The translations under genes and the position numbers were made by a program. Below are positions 18,707 to 30,537 of a stretch of DNA of 64,000 nt, piece after piece (positions within the stretch are counted from its first letter, which is position 1; every line of letters starts with the position of its first letter). A model generated the notes under the pieces. That model made no database searches. It saw only the letters and a program-made list of their open reading frames with translations, and was not told the origin of the DNA. Source of the stretch: Caenispirillum bisanense (GTDB lineage: Bacteria; Pseudomonadota; Alphaproteobacteria; Rhodospirillales; UBA2165); contig CAMDWJ010000017.1 in NCBI GenBank assembly GCA_945877815.1, forward strand, positions 26,219 through 90,218. The letters are read 5' to 3'.

Positions 18707-20560
18707 ATGGCATTGAACGGTACCCGCGACAACGCCTTTCCCGGTCCCCGCGAGGATCCAGCGGAACGCACCTTCCTCGGCGGATCCTCCATGGGTGCGC
18801 GGCTAGGCTGGCTCGTGTTTTTCGGTCTGATCGCAACCGCGATCGCCGCCACCACGCTTTATTTGATCGATGAACGCACGGATCGCATCTTCGACGGCTT
18901 TGCCTTAAGTGGCGACATTTCCCGGCGAGTCGCCCGGATCGAAAACGCGACAGGCTCGCTGCGCGCCGACGCCCGCAGCTATCTCGCCACTCGCGATGCG
19001 CGCACGGCCGAATCCTATCGCCGCACAGGCGAGGGGCTGGGGGCACAGCTGAAGACGCTCAACGACGATCCGTTCGTTGCCGACGCACAGCGCCTGGTCA
19101 CGACCTTGAACGATGGGCTCACACAACACGCGGAGCAATTCCAGAGCATCGTCCGTATCATCGGACTGCTGGGCGGCCCCAATATCGGGCTGATCGGCAA
19201 TACGCAAAGCGCCGGAGCCGCGCTCGAGCGTCGTGTCGCCGACGCCTCGTCGGCGTTTGCCCAGCGAATTGTGGCTCTTCGACGTATCGAGACCGCGCTG
19301 GTCAACGGCATCGCCGCGCCGGCCGACAAAACGCTGTCAGACGAGATCGACGAAGTACGCCGTGCCATCGCCGATTCAACCTTGACGGCGAATGCCAAGG
19401 CGGACATCGACCGTCTTGCCGAGGCCTATGCCGCCGATATCGGACAGCTCGCACGCATCCGCGCCTCGCTGACGACGACGATGAGCCGGCTCGACGAGAT
19501 CGAAGCCTATATCGCGCCGTCGATCGAGGCGTTGTCGGTCTTCGCGAACGAATCGGCGCAAGGCGCCAGGCGCGAGGCCGCGGCGTTACGCCAGCAATTG
19601 CGCATCCTCGTTCCGGCGGGTATCGCCGTGGCCCTCGGGCTGCTGCTGATCGCGGGCTTCGCCCTGCTCCACAGCCTGACACGGCCCGTCCAGCGCCTGG
19701 CGGATGCCGCCGCCGAGCTCGCGCACGGCAACCACATGATCGCTATCCCGGCGTTGGGCAACGATGACGCGACGGGCACGATCGCGCGTTCGCTCACCTA
19801 TTTCCGCGAGAACCTGATTCAGGCTGATCGTCTGCGCAAGGAACTGGAATTGGCGTTGCAACGCGCCGATGCCACGCAAGCCACGCCGATCGCCGTCCCC
19901 CCACCCGTCGTGGCGACAGAACCCGTTATTCTCGAACCGTCGCCTACCGAGCCCGAGCCAGAATCCGAATTGCCGCGCTCGCGCGCCCTGGTACCCACCG
20001 CATCGGAGCGCGAGCCCGGCACTCAGATATCGATCATCAGTCGCATGCTGGCAGAAACCAGCCAGGCCGCATCGAACGCCGCGAACGAGGCTGAACGTAC
20101 CGAATCCATGGTCAACGGGCTTAGTGACGCCGCACAAAGAATCGAGGATATTGAAACTCTGCTCGCGAGCATCAGCGATCAGATGAGCCTGCTCGCCGTC
20201 CAAACCGCATTGTCCGACGAGGCGGGCGATCATCGCGAGAATCTCGTGGTGCTTGCCGACAAGCGCCACAACGGCAATATCGGCCAGTCGGTCAGCGATC
20301 GCATCGATACGATCCAGGCCGGGACCAAGCGCGCCATCAAGAGTGTCCAGCAGATCGGCCGCACGATTTCGGAAGTCAACGAGGTCGCCGTGCAATTCGC
20401 CTCGGACGCATCGAGCGAAGCGCTCGACGCGGCGACGGAACTTCTGCGTCAGTCCGAAGATCTGCGCGGCATGCTCGACGATCTCTTGAACAAGATCCGT
20501 GCCGAAGGCGGCGGAGCCGCCCCGTTCTTGCCGCGTGGCCGCCAGATCGAAAAAGAATAA
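18707..20560 (+). CDS. Chemoreceptor-like membrane protein with HAMP and degenerate signalling tip
   Basis: 617 aa. One membrane helix near 32-53, a mostly helical periplasmic region of about 245 residues, a second membrane helix near 300-322, a HAMP domain to about 375, a Pro/Glu-rich linker, then a coiled-coil signalling region. In chemoreceptors the hairpin tip reads close to QTNLLALNAxIEAARAGE; here it is DQMSLLAVQTALSDEAGDHR and the following GFAVVA segment is replaced. So CheA/CheW coupling is doubtful. No che genes are nearby. It may signal to another partner or be a decayed receptor. It converges with pgk. Confidence 0.8.
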   Translation: MALNGTRDNAFPGPREDPAERTFLGGSSMGARLGWLVFFGLIATAIAATTLYLIDERTDRIFDGFALSGDISRRVARIENATGSLRADARSYLATRDARTAESYRRTGEGLGAQLKTLNDDPFVADAQRLVTTLNDGLTQHAEQFQSIVRIIGLLGGPNIGLIGNTQSAGAALERRVADASSAFAQRIVALRRIETALVNGIAAPADKTLSDEIDEVRRAIADSTLTANAKADIDRLAEAYAADIGQLARIRASLTTTMSRLDEIEAYIAPSIEALSVFANESAQGARREAAALRQQLRILVPAGIAVALGLLLIAGFALLHSLTRPVQRLADAAAELAHGNHMIAIPALGNDDATGTIARSLTYFRENLIQADRLRKELELALQRADATQATPIAVPPPVVATEPVILEPSPTEPEPESELPRSRALVPTASEREPGTQISIISRMLAETSQAASNAANEAERTESMVNGLSDAAQRIEDIETLLASISDQMSLLAVQTALSDEAGDHRENLVVLADKRHNGNIGQSVSDRIDTIQAGTKRAIKSVQQIGRTISEVNEVAVQFASDASSEALDAATELLRQSEDLRGMLDDLLNKIRAEGGGAAPFLPRGRQIEKE

Positions 20561-20564
20561 GGCG

Positions 20565-21767
20565 CTAGACCGGGGCGCGCAGCACCGCGACGCCGGGCAA
20601 TTCGACACCTTCCAGCCATTCGAGAAATGCGCCGCCGGCGAGGCTCACATAGCTGAAACGTTCGCGAACATGCGCGCCGACAAGTGCCGACATGGTATCG
20701 CCGCCGCCCGCGACCGACAGGAGCGTGCCAGCCTCCGTCGAGGCGGCAACCGCCTGGGCGACGGCATGGGTGCCGGCATCGAAGGGTTTGGTTTCGAATG
20801 CGCCAAGCGGACCGTTCCAGACCAAGGTGTGCGAATTGCGGACCAGCGCGATCATGGCCGCAACCGATTTCGGCCCGATATCGAGCGCCATCAGATCGTC
20901 CGGGATCGCGTTCGCCGCGACGATCTTCGTGATTTGATCCGGCGCAAGCTTGGCCGCCGCGACCGCGTCGGCCGGCAGCAGGATGTGACAGCCAAGTCCG
21001 GTCGCACGCGAGCGCACGCGGCGCGCCGTATCGAGCATATCGGCCTCGACCAGCGATTTGCCGATATGGCCATCCTCGGCCAAAAGGAAGGTATTGGCCA
21101 TCGCACCCGCGATGGCCAATGTATCGACCTTGGTGATCAAATTTTCCAGCAGCGCCAACTTGGTCGAAATCTTGTTGCCGCCGACGATGGCTGTAACCGG
21201 GCGCTTGGGACGATCGAGTGCTTCGGTCAGTGCCGCCAATTCCTTTTCCATCAATCGGCCCGCCGCCGCCGGCATCAGACGCGCCACCGCGTCGATCGAG
21301 GCATGGGCGCGATGCGCGCAGCTGAACGCATCGTCGACGTAAACATCGGCCAGACCGGCGAGGCGTTTCGCCAGCTCAACGTCGTTCTCCTCTTCACCCG
21401 GCAGGAAGCGCAGATTTTCGAGAACCAGCACTTCGCCCTGTCCCAAAGCGGATGCGGCCTTCTCGACCGCGCCTTCTGACCAGTCGGCGACGAAACGTAC
21501 CTTGATCGGGGCCAGTTCGCTCGCCAACACATCGACGATAGGTTTCAGCGACAAGTCCGGCACGGCTTTACCGTCGGGACGTCCAAGATGGCTCATAACG
21601 ATCACGCCGCGAGCCTTTTTCAGCAACTCCTGGATAGTCGGCACGACTTCGCGCACCCGTGAGGTGTCCAATATCTTGCCGCCCTTCAGCGGCACATTGA
21701 GATCGGCACGCAACAACACGCGGCGACCCGAAACATTGAGAGTATCAAGCGTTCTAAATGGCAACAT
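20565..21767 (-). CDS. pgk: Phosphoglycerate kinase
   Basis: 400 aa, standard length. Transfers phosphate between 1,3-bisphosphoglycerate and ADP in glycolysis, or the reverse in gluconeogenesis. RVLLRADLNVPLKGGKILD at the N-terminus, SHLGRPDG, VENDVELAKRLAGL-like hinge and the C-terminal ATP site VAGGGDTMSAL are visible. It stands alone, without gap or fba neighbours in this window. It ends five bases from the receptor gene. Confidence 0.97.
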   Translation of the reverse strand: MLPFRTLDTLNVSGRRVLLRADLNVPLKGGKILDTSRVREVVPTIQELLKKARGVIVMSHLGRPDGKAVPDLSLKPIVDVLASELAPIKVRFVADWSEGAVEKAASALGQGEVLVLENLRFLPGEEENDVELAKRLAGLADVYVDDAFSCAHRAHASIDAVARLMPAAAGRLMEKELAALTEALDRPKRPVTAIVGGNKISTKLALLENLITKVDTLAIAGAMANTFLLAEDGHIGKSLVEADMLDTARRVRSRATGLGCHILLPADAVAAAKLAPDQITKIVAANAIPDDLMALDIGPKSVAAMIALVRNSHTLVWNGPLGAFETKPFDAGTHAVAQAVAASTEAGTLLSVAGGGDTMSALVGAHVRERFSYVSLAGGAFLEWLEGVELPGVAVLRAPV

Positions 21768-21880
21768 GATCCGAGAATTCGTCTGAAGGGGATACTGGTA
21801 TCGTTTTCGCGGGCGCGAAGCAGCGAGTCAACCGTGCCACGGACATTCGGATGCGCACGGTGGCGTGAAAGATAACGAAA

Positions 21881-21910
21881 GGGCGGCCCGGCATCTCTGC
21901 CGGGCCGCCC
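21881..21910 (-). terminator. 13-bp perfect GC-rich hairpin
   Basis: GGGCGGCCCGGCA and its exact inverse flank a 4-base loop. On the minus strand the stem is followed by TTTCGTT, a weak U tract. It lies between acnA (upstream on this strand) and pgk, so it can stop acnA read-through before the pgk promoter. Confidence 0.6.
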
Positions 21911-22106
21911 AAGAATCCCACCTGTCGCTCGGTCGGGAGACAACTAACCGGCGGGATTCTGAACAGAAACGAAGGGTTGCCGCGGACCTAGAAATCCTAC
22001 GCGGAACGTGTCGAATGCCGGTATGGGAGCGATTTTAGCCGACCCGCCCCAGCCCAGCAATCACGGTCCCCTAAACGGCGGATTTCAGCCGACTTTGCCC
22101 ATAAGA

Positions 22107-22137
22107 AAGCCCGGGATGGCAGCGCCATCCCGGGCTT
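22107..22137 (-). terminator. acnA terminator hairpin
   Basis: AAGCCCGGGATGGC and its exact inverse, 14 bp each, separated by only three bases. Read on the minus strand, the stem begins 27 bases after the acnA stop and runs into TTTCTT. Typical intrinsic terminator. The 400-base gap between acnA and pgk holds this hairpin, the one at 21881-21910 and the pgk promoter; nothing else was seen there. Confidence 0.75.
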
Positions 22138-22163
22138 GATCCGAGAATCGGAATATCGGCTGT

Positions 22164-24842
<2,679 letters not shown>

Positions 24843-25119
24843 GGCTGATCCCTCCCAAAATTGGTAACTTTCCCCGTGGGGCCCTGAACTGTGTGGGTAC
24901 ACCATGTTCAAGCACCCCGTAAAGCCCCATCATCCTTAGGTTTATACGCCGTAAGGTACTGATTTTTGGCGGTTTTGGCCGCCTGCGCGGTCACGAAATG
25001 GCTAAGTTCCAAGCATATTTTCGCCACATTTAAAGTCTCTAATCATCCTCGATCAGGCCTCCTGATTGAGAGAGACATCTCTCTCACCCCCTATAGGCAG
25101 GTTTTTCTGCCACACTTAA

Positions 25120-25159
25120 CGGCCGGGAAGCCCCCCCTGACTTCCCGGCCGAATTTTTT
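25120..25159 (+). terminator. Intrinsic terminator in the ccm leader region
   Basis: CGGCCGGGAAG (25120-25130) pairs perfectly with CTTCCCGGCCG (25141-25151) around a 10-base loop and is followed by AATTTTTT. It points along the plus strand and lies 51 bases before ccmA. A second hairpin, GAGAGAG-ACAT-CTCTCTC, precedes it near 25070. No plus-strand protein gene lies upstream, since acnA is transcribed away. So it either ends a small RNA from the 24843-25119 gap or acts as an attenuator of ccm. The rest of the 368-base acnA-ccmA gap shows only AT-rich divergent promoter DNA. Confidence 0.7.
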
Positions 25160-25210
25160 GTAGGGTGCCCGGATCAGGGCATTGAGCTCTTCGGTGGGGA
25201 TATTTCAACC

Positions 25211-25879
25211 ATGGCGGTGTTCAGCGGAACCGATCTGCGCTGTGTGCGCGGCGAACGCCCCGTGTTCGACGGTGTAAGCTTTCGCCTCAACAGCGGCGCG
25301 GTGCTCGAACTACGCGGCGCCAACGGTACCGGTAAGTCGTCGCTTCTGCGCATGATGACCGGCTTGCTGCCATCCGCTGGTGGCACCCTGAGTTGGAACG
25401 ACGAGCCGATCGCGGCCGACGCCGACGCGCATCGTACCCGCATCAATTATATTGGCCATCTCGACGGCGTTAAGGGAATGCTGAGCGTCGCCGAGAACTT
25501 GCGCTTCTGGATGTCGTTGCGTGCGGGCGCCGAAGCCGACGAAGAGCGCTATCACATGGCGCTCGCGACTTTCGGCATCGAGGCGCTGGCCGACACGCCG
25601 GCGCGTTACCTGTCCGCCGGGCAGCGCCGCCGCGTGGCGCTTGCCCGCCTTGTCGCCTGCCCCGCATCCTTATGGCTGCTGGACGAACCCGCGACTGCGC
25701 TCGATACGGCGGCGGCGGCGGCGCTCGATCATACGATGGGCTCCCATCTGGGAGCCGGCGGCATGGTGGTGATGTCCACACATGAGCCCGCGCGTCATCC
25801 GACTCCGCGCGTCGATCTCAACGACTATGCGCGCCGTGCCAGGGGTGCGGTCCGAACTGCGGCAGGCATGACGGCGTGA
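25211..25879 (+). CDS. ccmA: Haem exporter ATP-binding protein CcmA
   Basis: 222 aa, ABC-type ATPase. Walker A GANGTGKSS (about 36-44), signature LSAGQRRRVALARL, Walker B LWLLDEPATALD. With CcmB and CcmC it drives release of haem-loaded CcmE in the periplasm. First gene of ccmABCDEFGHI; its stop overlaps the GTG start of ccmB by four bases. Confidence 0.95.
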   Translation: MAVFSGTDLRCVRGERPVFDGVSFRLNSGAVLELRGANGTGKSSLLRMMTGLLPSAGGTLSWNDEPIAADADAHRTRINYIGHLDGVKGMLSVAENLRFWMSLRAGAEADEERYHMALATFGIEALADTPARYLSAGQRRRVALARLVACPASLWLLDEPATALDTAAAAALDHTMGSHLGAGGMVVMSTHEPARHPTPRVDLNDYARRARGAVRTAAGMTA

Positions 25880-26541
25880 ACAGTTTTTCCGCTCTCATTG
25901 CGCGCGATTTGCGCCTCGCCTGTCGCCAAGCGAGCGACAGCCTGACCGTACTCGCGTTCTTCATTCTCGTCACAGTGCTCTTTCCCCTCGCCGTCGGACC
26001 GGAACCCGGGATCCTCGCGCGCATCGGCGCCGGCGTGGTCTGGGTCGCTGCCCTGCTCGCCGCCATGCTATCGATGGATCGCATGTTCCAGTCCGATTAC
26101 GACGACGGCACGCTCGAACTGTTGGTTGCCGCACCGATACCGCTCGAAATCGTGGTCCTGGCCAAGGCCAGCGCCCACTGGCTGACCACAGGCGTACCGC
26201 TGATCGCCGCCGCCCCCTTGATGGGGGTCCTCTTAAACCTGGAGCCTGAAGGCTATGGAGCCTTGCTGTTGGCCCTCGCCCTCGGCACGCCAAGCCTGAG
26301 CCTCATCGGCGCTGTGGGCGCCGCTCTCATACTCGGTTCGCGCCGGGGCGGAGCGCTGCTGTCGCTGCTGATCCTGCCTCTTTTCGTGCCGGTTCTGATT
26401 TTCGGGGTCGCGGCGGTCGAAGCGTCCCTGACCGACGTCTCTGCGCGACCCCAGCTTCTGATTTTGGCCGCGTTGGCCCTGGCCGCGCTGGCGCTGACCC
26501 CATGGCCAGCCGCAGCCGCCTTAAGGCAAGCGGTGGAATAA
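25876..26541 (+). CDS. ccmB: Haem exporter permease CcmB
   Basis: 221 aa from a GTG start. Six hydrophobic helices. FSALIARDLRLACRQ at the N-terminus and MDRMFQSDYDDGTLELL in the first cytoplasmic loop are family hallmarks. Membrane partner of CcmA. A 100-base gap separates it from ccmC, the only sizeable gap besides the repeat-bearing ccmE-ccmF junction. Confidence 0.94.
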   Translation: MNSFSALIARDLRLACRQASDSLTVLAFFILVTVLFPLAVGPEPGILARIGAGVVWVAALLAAMLSMDRMFQSDYDDGTLELLVAAPIPLEIVVLAKASAHWLTTGVPLIAAAPLMGVLLNLEPEGYGALLLALALGTPSLSLIGAVGAALILGSRRGGALLSLLILPLFVPVLIFGVAAVEASLTDVSARPQLLILAALALAALALTPWPAAAALRQAVE

Positions 26542-26642
26542 TCCGCCGCCAATCGTGTTGACCTGTCGAGGCAAGCTCAACCGCGCGCCAAACCCTTGTC
26601 GAACCCTGGCAATTCAGCCCCCCACGCAGTACAACACCGGCC

Positions 26643-27356
26643 ATGCATCGTTTCGCAAACCCGACCCGGTTCGTGGCACTTGTCCGCGCGGTGCAACCGT
26701 GGGCGGCCGGCATAGCGCTGGTGACCCTCGCAGCCGGACTTTGGTTCAGCCTGATCGCGTCTCCGGCCGATTATCAGCAGGGTGAAACAGTACGCATAAT
26801 GTATGTGCACGTGCCGGCGGCCTGGATGGCGATGTTTTGCTATAGCTCCATGGCAGGCGCCTCGGCCGTGACACTCGTGTGGCGGCATGCCGTGGCCCAC
26901 GTCGTGGCGCGCGCAACCGCCCCAATCGGTGCCTCCTTCACCTTTCTAGCGCTGGCCACCGGTTCGCTGTGGGGCAAGCCAATGTGGGGCACATGGTGGG
27001 TGTGGGATGCACGGCTCACCTCCGTGCTTATCTTGTTGTTTCTCTATCTCGGCTATATGGCAATCGAGAATGCCTTCGATGATCGCGCGCGCGGCAGCCG
27101 TGCCGCCGCCATTCTTGCCATCGTCGGCGCGGTCAATGTACCGATCATCAAGTTCAGCGTCGATTGGTGGAACACGCTGCATCAGCCGGCGAGCGTCGTT
27201 CGCCTCGACGGCCCGGCCATCCATCCCAGCATGTTGACGCCCCTGGTCCTGATGGCCGTCGGCTACACCGCGCTGTATCTCTGGATCTTGGCATTGCGTG
27301 TGCGCGCAGACATCAATATGAGCAAGGTGCGCGCCCTCACATTGCGAGGAGCGTGA
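26643..27356 (+). CDS. ccmC: Haem transporter CcmC
   Basis: 237 aa, six membrane helices. The Trp-rich periplasmic loop WGTWWVWDARLTSVLILLFLYLGY is the haem-handling WWD domain, with conserved His in the flanking loops (MYVHVPAAWMAM; WWNTLHQPASV). It loads haem onto CcmE at the outer face of the inner membrane. Followed after seven bases by ccmD. Confidence 0.96.
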   Translation: MHRFANPTRFVALVRAVQPWAAGIALVTLAAGLWFSLIASPADYQQGETVRIMYVHVPAAWMAMFCYSSMAGASAVTLVWRHAVAHVVARATAPIGASFTFLALATGSLWGKPMWGTWWVWDARLTSVLILLFLYLGYMAIENAFDDRARGSRAAAILAIVGAVNVPIIKFSVDWWNTLHQPASVVRLDGPAIHPSMLTPLVLMAVGYTALYLWILALRVRADINMSKVRALTLRGA

Positions 27357-27363
27357 TCGCGCA

Positions 27364-27552
27364 ATGGACATGATCCGCGATTATTTCGCCATGGGCGGCT
27401 ACGCATCCTTCGTCTGGCCCGCCTTCGGGTTGTCGGCTGTCGTGGTGGTCGCTTTGTTAGTCGTCAGCCTGCGCAATCTCCGCCTATCCGAAGCCGCGTT
27501 GGCCGAGCTACGCCACGTAACGCTGCTGTCCGAGGAAGAAACGCACCCATGA
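27364..27552 (+). CDS. ccmD: Haem exporter subunit CcmD
   Basis: 62 aa with one membrane helix (about 14-37) preceded by YFAMGGYASFVWPAF, the usual CcmD start. A charged cytoplasmic tail follows. It stabilises the CcmABC-CcmE complex and aids release of holo-CcmE. Its stop overlaps the ccmE start by four bases. Confidence 0.9.
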   Translation: MDMIRDYFAMGGYASFVWPAFGLSAVVVVALLVVSLRNLRLSEAALAELRHVTLLSEEETHP

Positions 27553-27986
27553 AACCCAAGCATCAACGTCTTGCACTGTTGGGCTTGGGTGCGCTGGGTT
27601 TAGCCGGCGCAGCGGCGCTTGTCCTGACCGCGTTCGAAGACAATCTTGTCTTCTTTCAGACCCCGACCGAACTTGCGACCAAGTCCGTGGCGCCCAACCA
27701 ACGGCTGCGCATCGGCGGACTGGTGCAGGAAGGCAGCCTCGTCAAGCAAGGCAGCGACGTGCGCTTCGTCGTCACCGATCTTTCGCACTCCATTCCCGTG
27801 ACCTATCGGGGACTGCTGCCCGATCTGTTCCGCGAAGGCCAAGGCGTGGTCGCCGAAGGACGCTTCCAGGACGGCACTTTCGCGGCGAGCGAAGTGCTCG
27901 CCAAGCACGATGAAAATTACATGCCGCCAGAAGTCGTCGAGGCACTGAAAAAATCGGGCGAGTGGCAAAGGACTACAGGCAAATGA
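27549..27986 (+). CDS. ccmE: Cytochrome c-type biogenesis haem chaperone CcmE
   Basis: 145 aa. N-terminal membrane anchor (about 7-28), then a periplasmic OB-fold with VKQGSDVRFVVTDLSHSIPVTYRG. VLAKHDENYMPPEV contains the His that binds haem covalently and the conserved Tyr. It carries haem from CcmC to CcmF. The downstream gap holds an R1 repeat before ccmF. Confidence 0.96.
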   Translation: MKPKHQRLALLGLGALGLAGAAALVLTAFEDNLVFFQTPTELATKSVAPNQRLRIGGLVQEGSLVKQGSDVRFVVTDLSHSIPVTYRGLLPDLFREGQGVVAEGRFQDGTFAASEVLAKHDENYMPPEVVEALKKSGEWQRTTGK

Positions 27987-27989
27987 GGC

Positions 27990-28048
27990 CCTCATGCTGA
28001 GCCCGTCGAAGCATCGGGGCCGCATCTTTCGACAGGCTCAAGATGAGG
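27990..28048. repeat. REP-like inverted repeat, family R1
   Basis: CCTCATGCTGAGCCCGTCG and TCGACAGGCTCAAGATGAGG form inverted arms about 20 bases apart. It fills the 72-base gap between ccmE and ccmF, inside an operon. In that place it could protect the upstream mRNA or reduce read-through into ccmF. Confidence 0.75.
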
Positions 28049-28058
28049 TCATCAAACG

Positions 28059-30005
28059 ATGATCGCCGAATTCGGACATTTCGCACTGACGTTGGCGCTG
28101 GCCGTCGCTGTAGTGCAGTCGACACTTCCCTTGATCGGCGCGGCGCGTGGCGACGCGGGCCTGATGGCGCTGGCCCCAGCCGGCGCGATGGCGCAGTTTG
28201 GCCTTGTCGCGCTGGCCTTCGGCGCATTGATGCATGCCTATATCGTGTCGGACTTTTCGCTGGCTGCGGTCGCGCAGAATTCGCATACCGCGAAACCGAT
28301 GCTCTATAAAATTGCCGGCACTTGGGGCAACCACGAAGGGTCGATGTTGTTGTGGGCGCTGATCCTGGCGCTCTACGGCGCGGCGGTCGCGGCCTTCGGC
28401 GGCAATCTGCGCGACACCTTGAAGGCGCGTGTGATCGCGGTGCAAGGCGCGATCGGCTTTGGCATACTTGCCTTCATCCTCTTCACCTCCAATCCGTTTG
28501 CGCGACTGGAATCTGCCCCGTTCGACGGGCAGAGTCTAAATCCGCTGCTCCAGGATCCCGGTCTGGCCTTCCATCCGCCGTTGCTCTATCTCGGCTATGT
28601 CGGGCTTTCGACGACATTCTCCTTTGCCGTCGCGGCCCTGATCGAAGGCAAGGTCGATGCCGCCTGGGCACGCTGGGTACGCCCGTGGACCTTGGCAGCG
28701 TGGGGGTTTCTCACCGCCGGCATCACCCTCGGCTCGTGGTGGGCCTATTACGAGCTTGGTTGGGGCGGCTGGTGGTTTTGGGATCCGGTCGAGAATGCGT
28801 CCTTCATGCCGTGGCTCGCCGCGACCGCGCTGTTGCATTCGGCCATCGTCGCCGAGAAACGCGACGCGCTCAAAGCCTGGACCGTGTTCCTCGCCATCGT
28901 CGCCTTCGCATTGTCGCTGCTCGGCACCTTCCTCGTGCGTTCGGGCGTGCTCACCTCGGTCCACGCTTTCGCCTCCGATCCCACGCGCGGCGTCTACATT
29001 CTTTTGTTCCTCGTCGTGACGGTCGGTGCCGCCTTCGTGCTGTTCGCCTGGCGCGGGCCAACGCTGGCCGGTACCGGACGGTTCGATCCGGTCAGCCGCG
29101 AAGGCGCGCTTCTGATTAATAATTTCGGCCTCACCGTCGCCGCCGCTTCGATCCTGCTCGGCACCCTCTATCCCCTGTTCCTCGATGTGCTGGGTGCCGG
29201 CAAAGTGTCGGTGGGCGCGCCCTACTTCCAACGCGTCTTCATTCCGATGATGGTGCCAATGCTGTTGATCATGGCGGTCGCACCCATGCTGAGCTGGCGC
29301 AGCGCCAATGCAGGCCGCGCCGTAGCGTCTCTCAAATGGGCGGGGGTTATTGCCTTCGCTGTCGGATTTGGTGTTTGGCTGTCGATCGATCGCGCCAGCG
29401 CGCTCGCCTCCTTCGGCATGGCGCTGGCCGCATGGGTCTTTGCCGCGACCGTCTATGAGCTCGCCACGCGCTCGCGAACCTGGCGCGGGCTTTTGCGTCA
29501 GCCACGCGTGAGTTGGGGCATGACGCTCGCTCACGCGGGTATCGCCATCGCGGTTGCCGGAATGACGGCGTCCTCGGCCTGGAAGGTCGAAGACATCCGC
29601 GTGATGAAGCCGGGCGAGACGACCGAGATCAGCGGCTACCAGATCACGTTCACCAACGTCGTCGATCTGCGCGGCCCCAACTACACGGCCATGCGCGGAA
29701 CCTTCGAGGTGCGAAGCGGGGGGGCTGCGGTCACCACACTCCAGCCGGAGAAACGCATCTACGATGTCGGCCGGATGCCCACGACCGAAGCCGCGATCCG
29801 CCCGACGGTGTTGGGCGATCTTTATGCCGTGATCGGCGATCCCGACGGCCAGGGCGGTTATGTCGTGCGGCTGTATTTCAATCCATTGGTCGCCTGGATG
29901 TGGACAGGCGCGTTGATCATGGTGCTCGGCGCCGGCCTCAGTCTCAGCGACCGTCGCGCGCGCGCCACGCGGCCGCTCGATGCGTCGGCACAGGCCGCCG
30001 CCTAG
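28059..30005 (+). CDS. ccmF: Haem lyase subunit CcmF
   Basis: 648 aa, large polytopic membrane protein. The WWD domain WGGWWFWDPVENASFMPWL (about 235-255), TWGNHEGSMLLW (about 88-99) and conserved His residues in periplasmic loops are clear. It transfers haem from CcmE to apocytochrome CxxCH motifs together with CcmH and CcmI. Usual length. The next gene begins two bases after its stop. Confidence 0.97.
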   Translation: MIAEFGHFALTLALAVAVVQSTLPLIGAARGDAGLMALAPAGAMAQFGLVALAFGALMHAYIVSDFSLAAVAQNSHTAKPMLYKIAGTWGNHEGSMLLWALILALYGAAVAAFGGNLRDTLKARVIAVQGAIGFGILAFILFTSNPFARLESAPFDGQSLNPLLQDPGLAFHPPLLYLGYVGLSTTFSFAVAALIEGKVDAAWARWVRPWTLAAWGFLTAGITLGSWWAYYELGWGGWWFWDPVENASFMPWLAATALLHSAIVAEKRDALKAWTVFLAIVAFALSLLGTFLVRSGVLTSVHAFASDPTRGVYILLFLVVTVGAAFVLFAWRGPTLAGTGRFDPVSREGALLINNFGLTVAAASILLGTLYPLFLDVLGAGKVSVGAPYFQRVFIPMMVPMLLIMAVAPMLSWRSANAGRAVASLKWAGVIAFAVGFGVWLSIDRASALASFGMALAAWVFAATVYELATRSRTWRGLLRQPRVSWGMTLAHAGIAIAVAGMTASSAWKVEDIRVMKPGETTEISGYQITFTNVVDLRGPNYTAMRGTFEVRSGGAAVTTLQPEKRIYDVGRMPTTEAAIRPTVLGDLYAVIGDPDGQGGYVVRLYFNPLVAWMWTGALIMVLGAGLSLSDRRARATRPLDASAQAAA

Positions 30006-30006
30006 G

Positions 30007-30537
30007 ATGCGCCGACTTCTCTATCTATTGCCGATCGCGCTGCTCGCGGCGTTGGGCATTGCTTTCACGGTCGGTTTGGGGCGCGATCCGCAGAAATTGC
30101 CCTCGGTCCTGCTCGGCAAGCCGGCGCCGAGCTTCGCGCTTCCGTCCATCGACGGGAGTGCCGGCGGCTTCGCCAGCACCGAGCTCAAAGGCAAAGTCTC
30201 TCTGATCAACGTCTGGGCTTCGTGGTGCCCGCCCTGCCGGGTCGAGCATCCGATCCTAATGGATATCGCGAAATCGGGTATTCCGATCTACGGCATCAAC
30301 TATAAGGACAAGCCGGAGGACGCCACGCGTTTCCTGGCAAACCTCGGCAATCCATATGTCGGAATCGGCGCGGATCGCGATGGCAAGGTCGCCATAGATT
30401 TCGGCGTTTACGGTTATCCCGAAACGTTCATCACGGATCGCGACGGCATCATTCGCTACAAACATGTCGGCCCGATCAATAAACTCGATTGGGAACGCAC
30501 CTTGGCGCCGATCGTCCAGGAGCTGATGCGCAAGTGA
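30007..30537 (+). CDS. ccmG: Thiol:disulfide interchange protein CcmG/DsbE
   Basis: 176 aa from MRRLLYLLPIALL at 30007; the longer ORF start lies inside ccmF. Membrane anchor followed by a periplasmic thioredoxin fold with active site WASWCPPCRVEHP and YPETFITDRDG near the cis-Pro. It keeps apocytochrome cysteines reduced for haem attachment. Overlaps ccmH by four bases. Confidence 0.95.
   Translation: MRRLLYLLPIALLAALGIAFTVGLGRDPQKLPSVLLGKPAPSFALPSIDGSAGGFASTELKGKVSLINVWASWCPPCRVEHPILMDIAKSGIPIYGINYKDKPEDATRFLANLGNPYVGIGADRDGKVAIDFGVYGYPETFITDRDGIIRYKHVGPINKLDWERTLAPIVQELMRK

Noticed and set aside
24966-25163. 65-aa plus-strand ORF upstream of ccmA as leader peptide
   Set aside because: No ribosome site, ends inside the terminator stem and has no run of a regulatory amino acid; non-coding leader is more likely.
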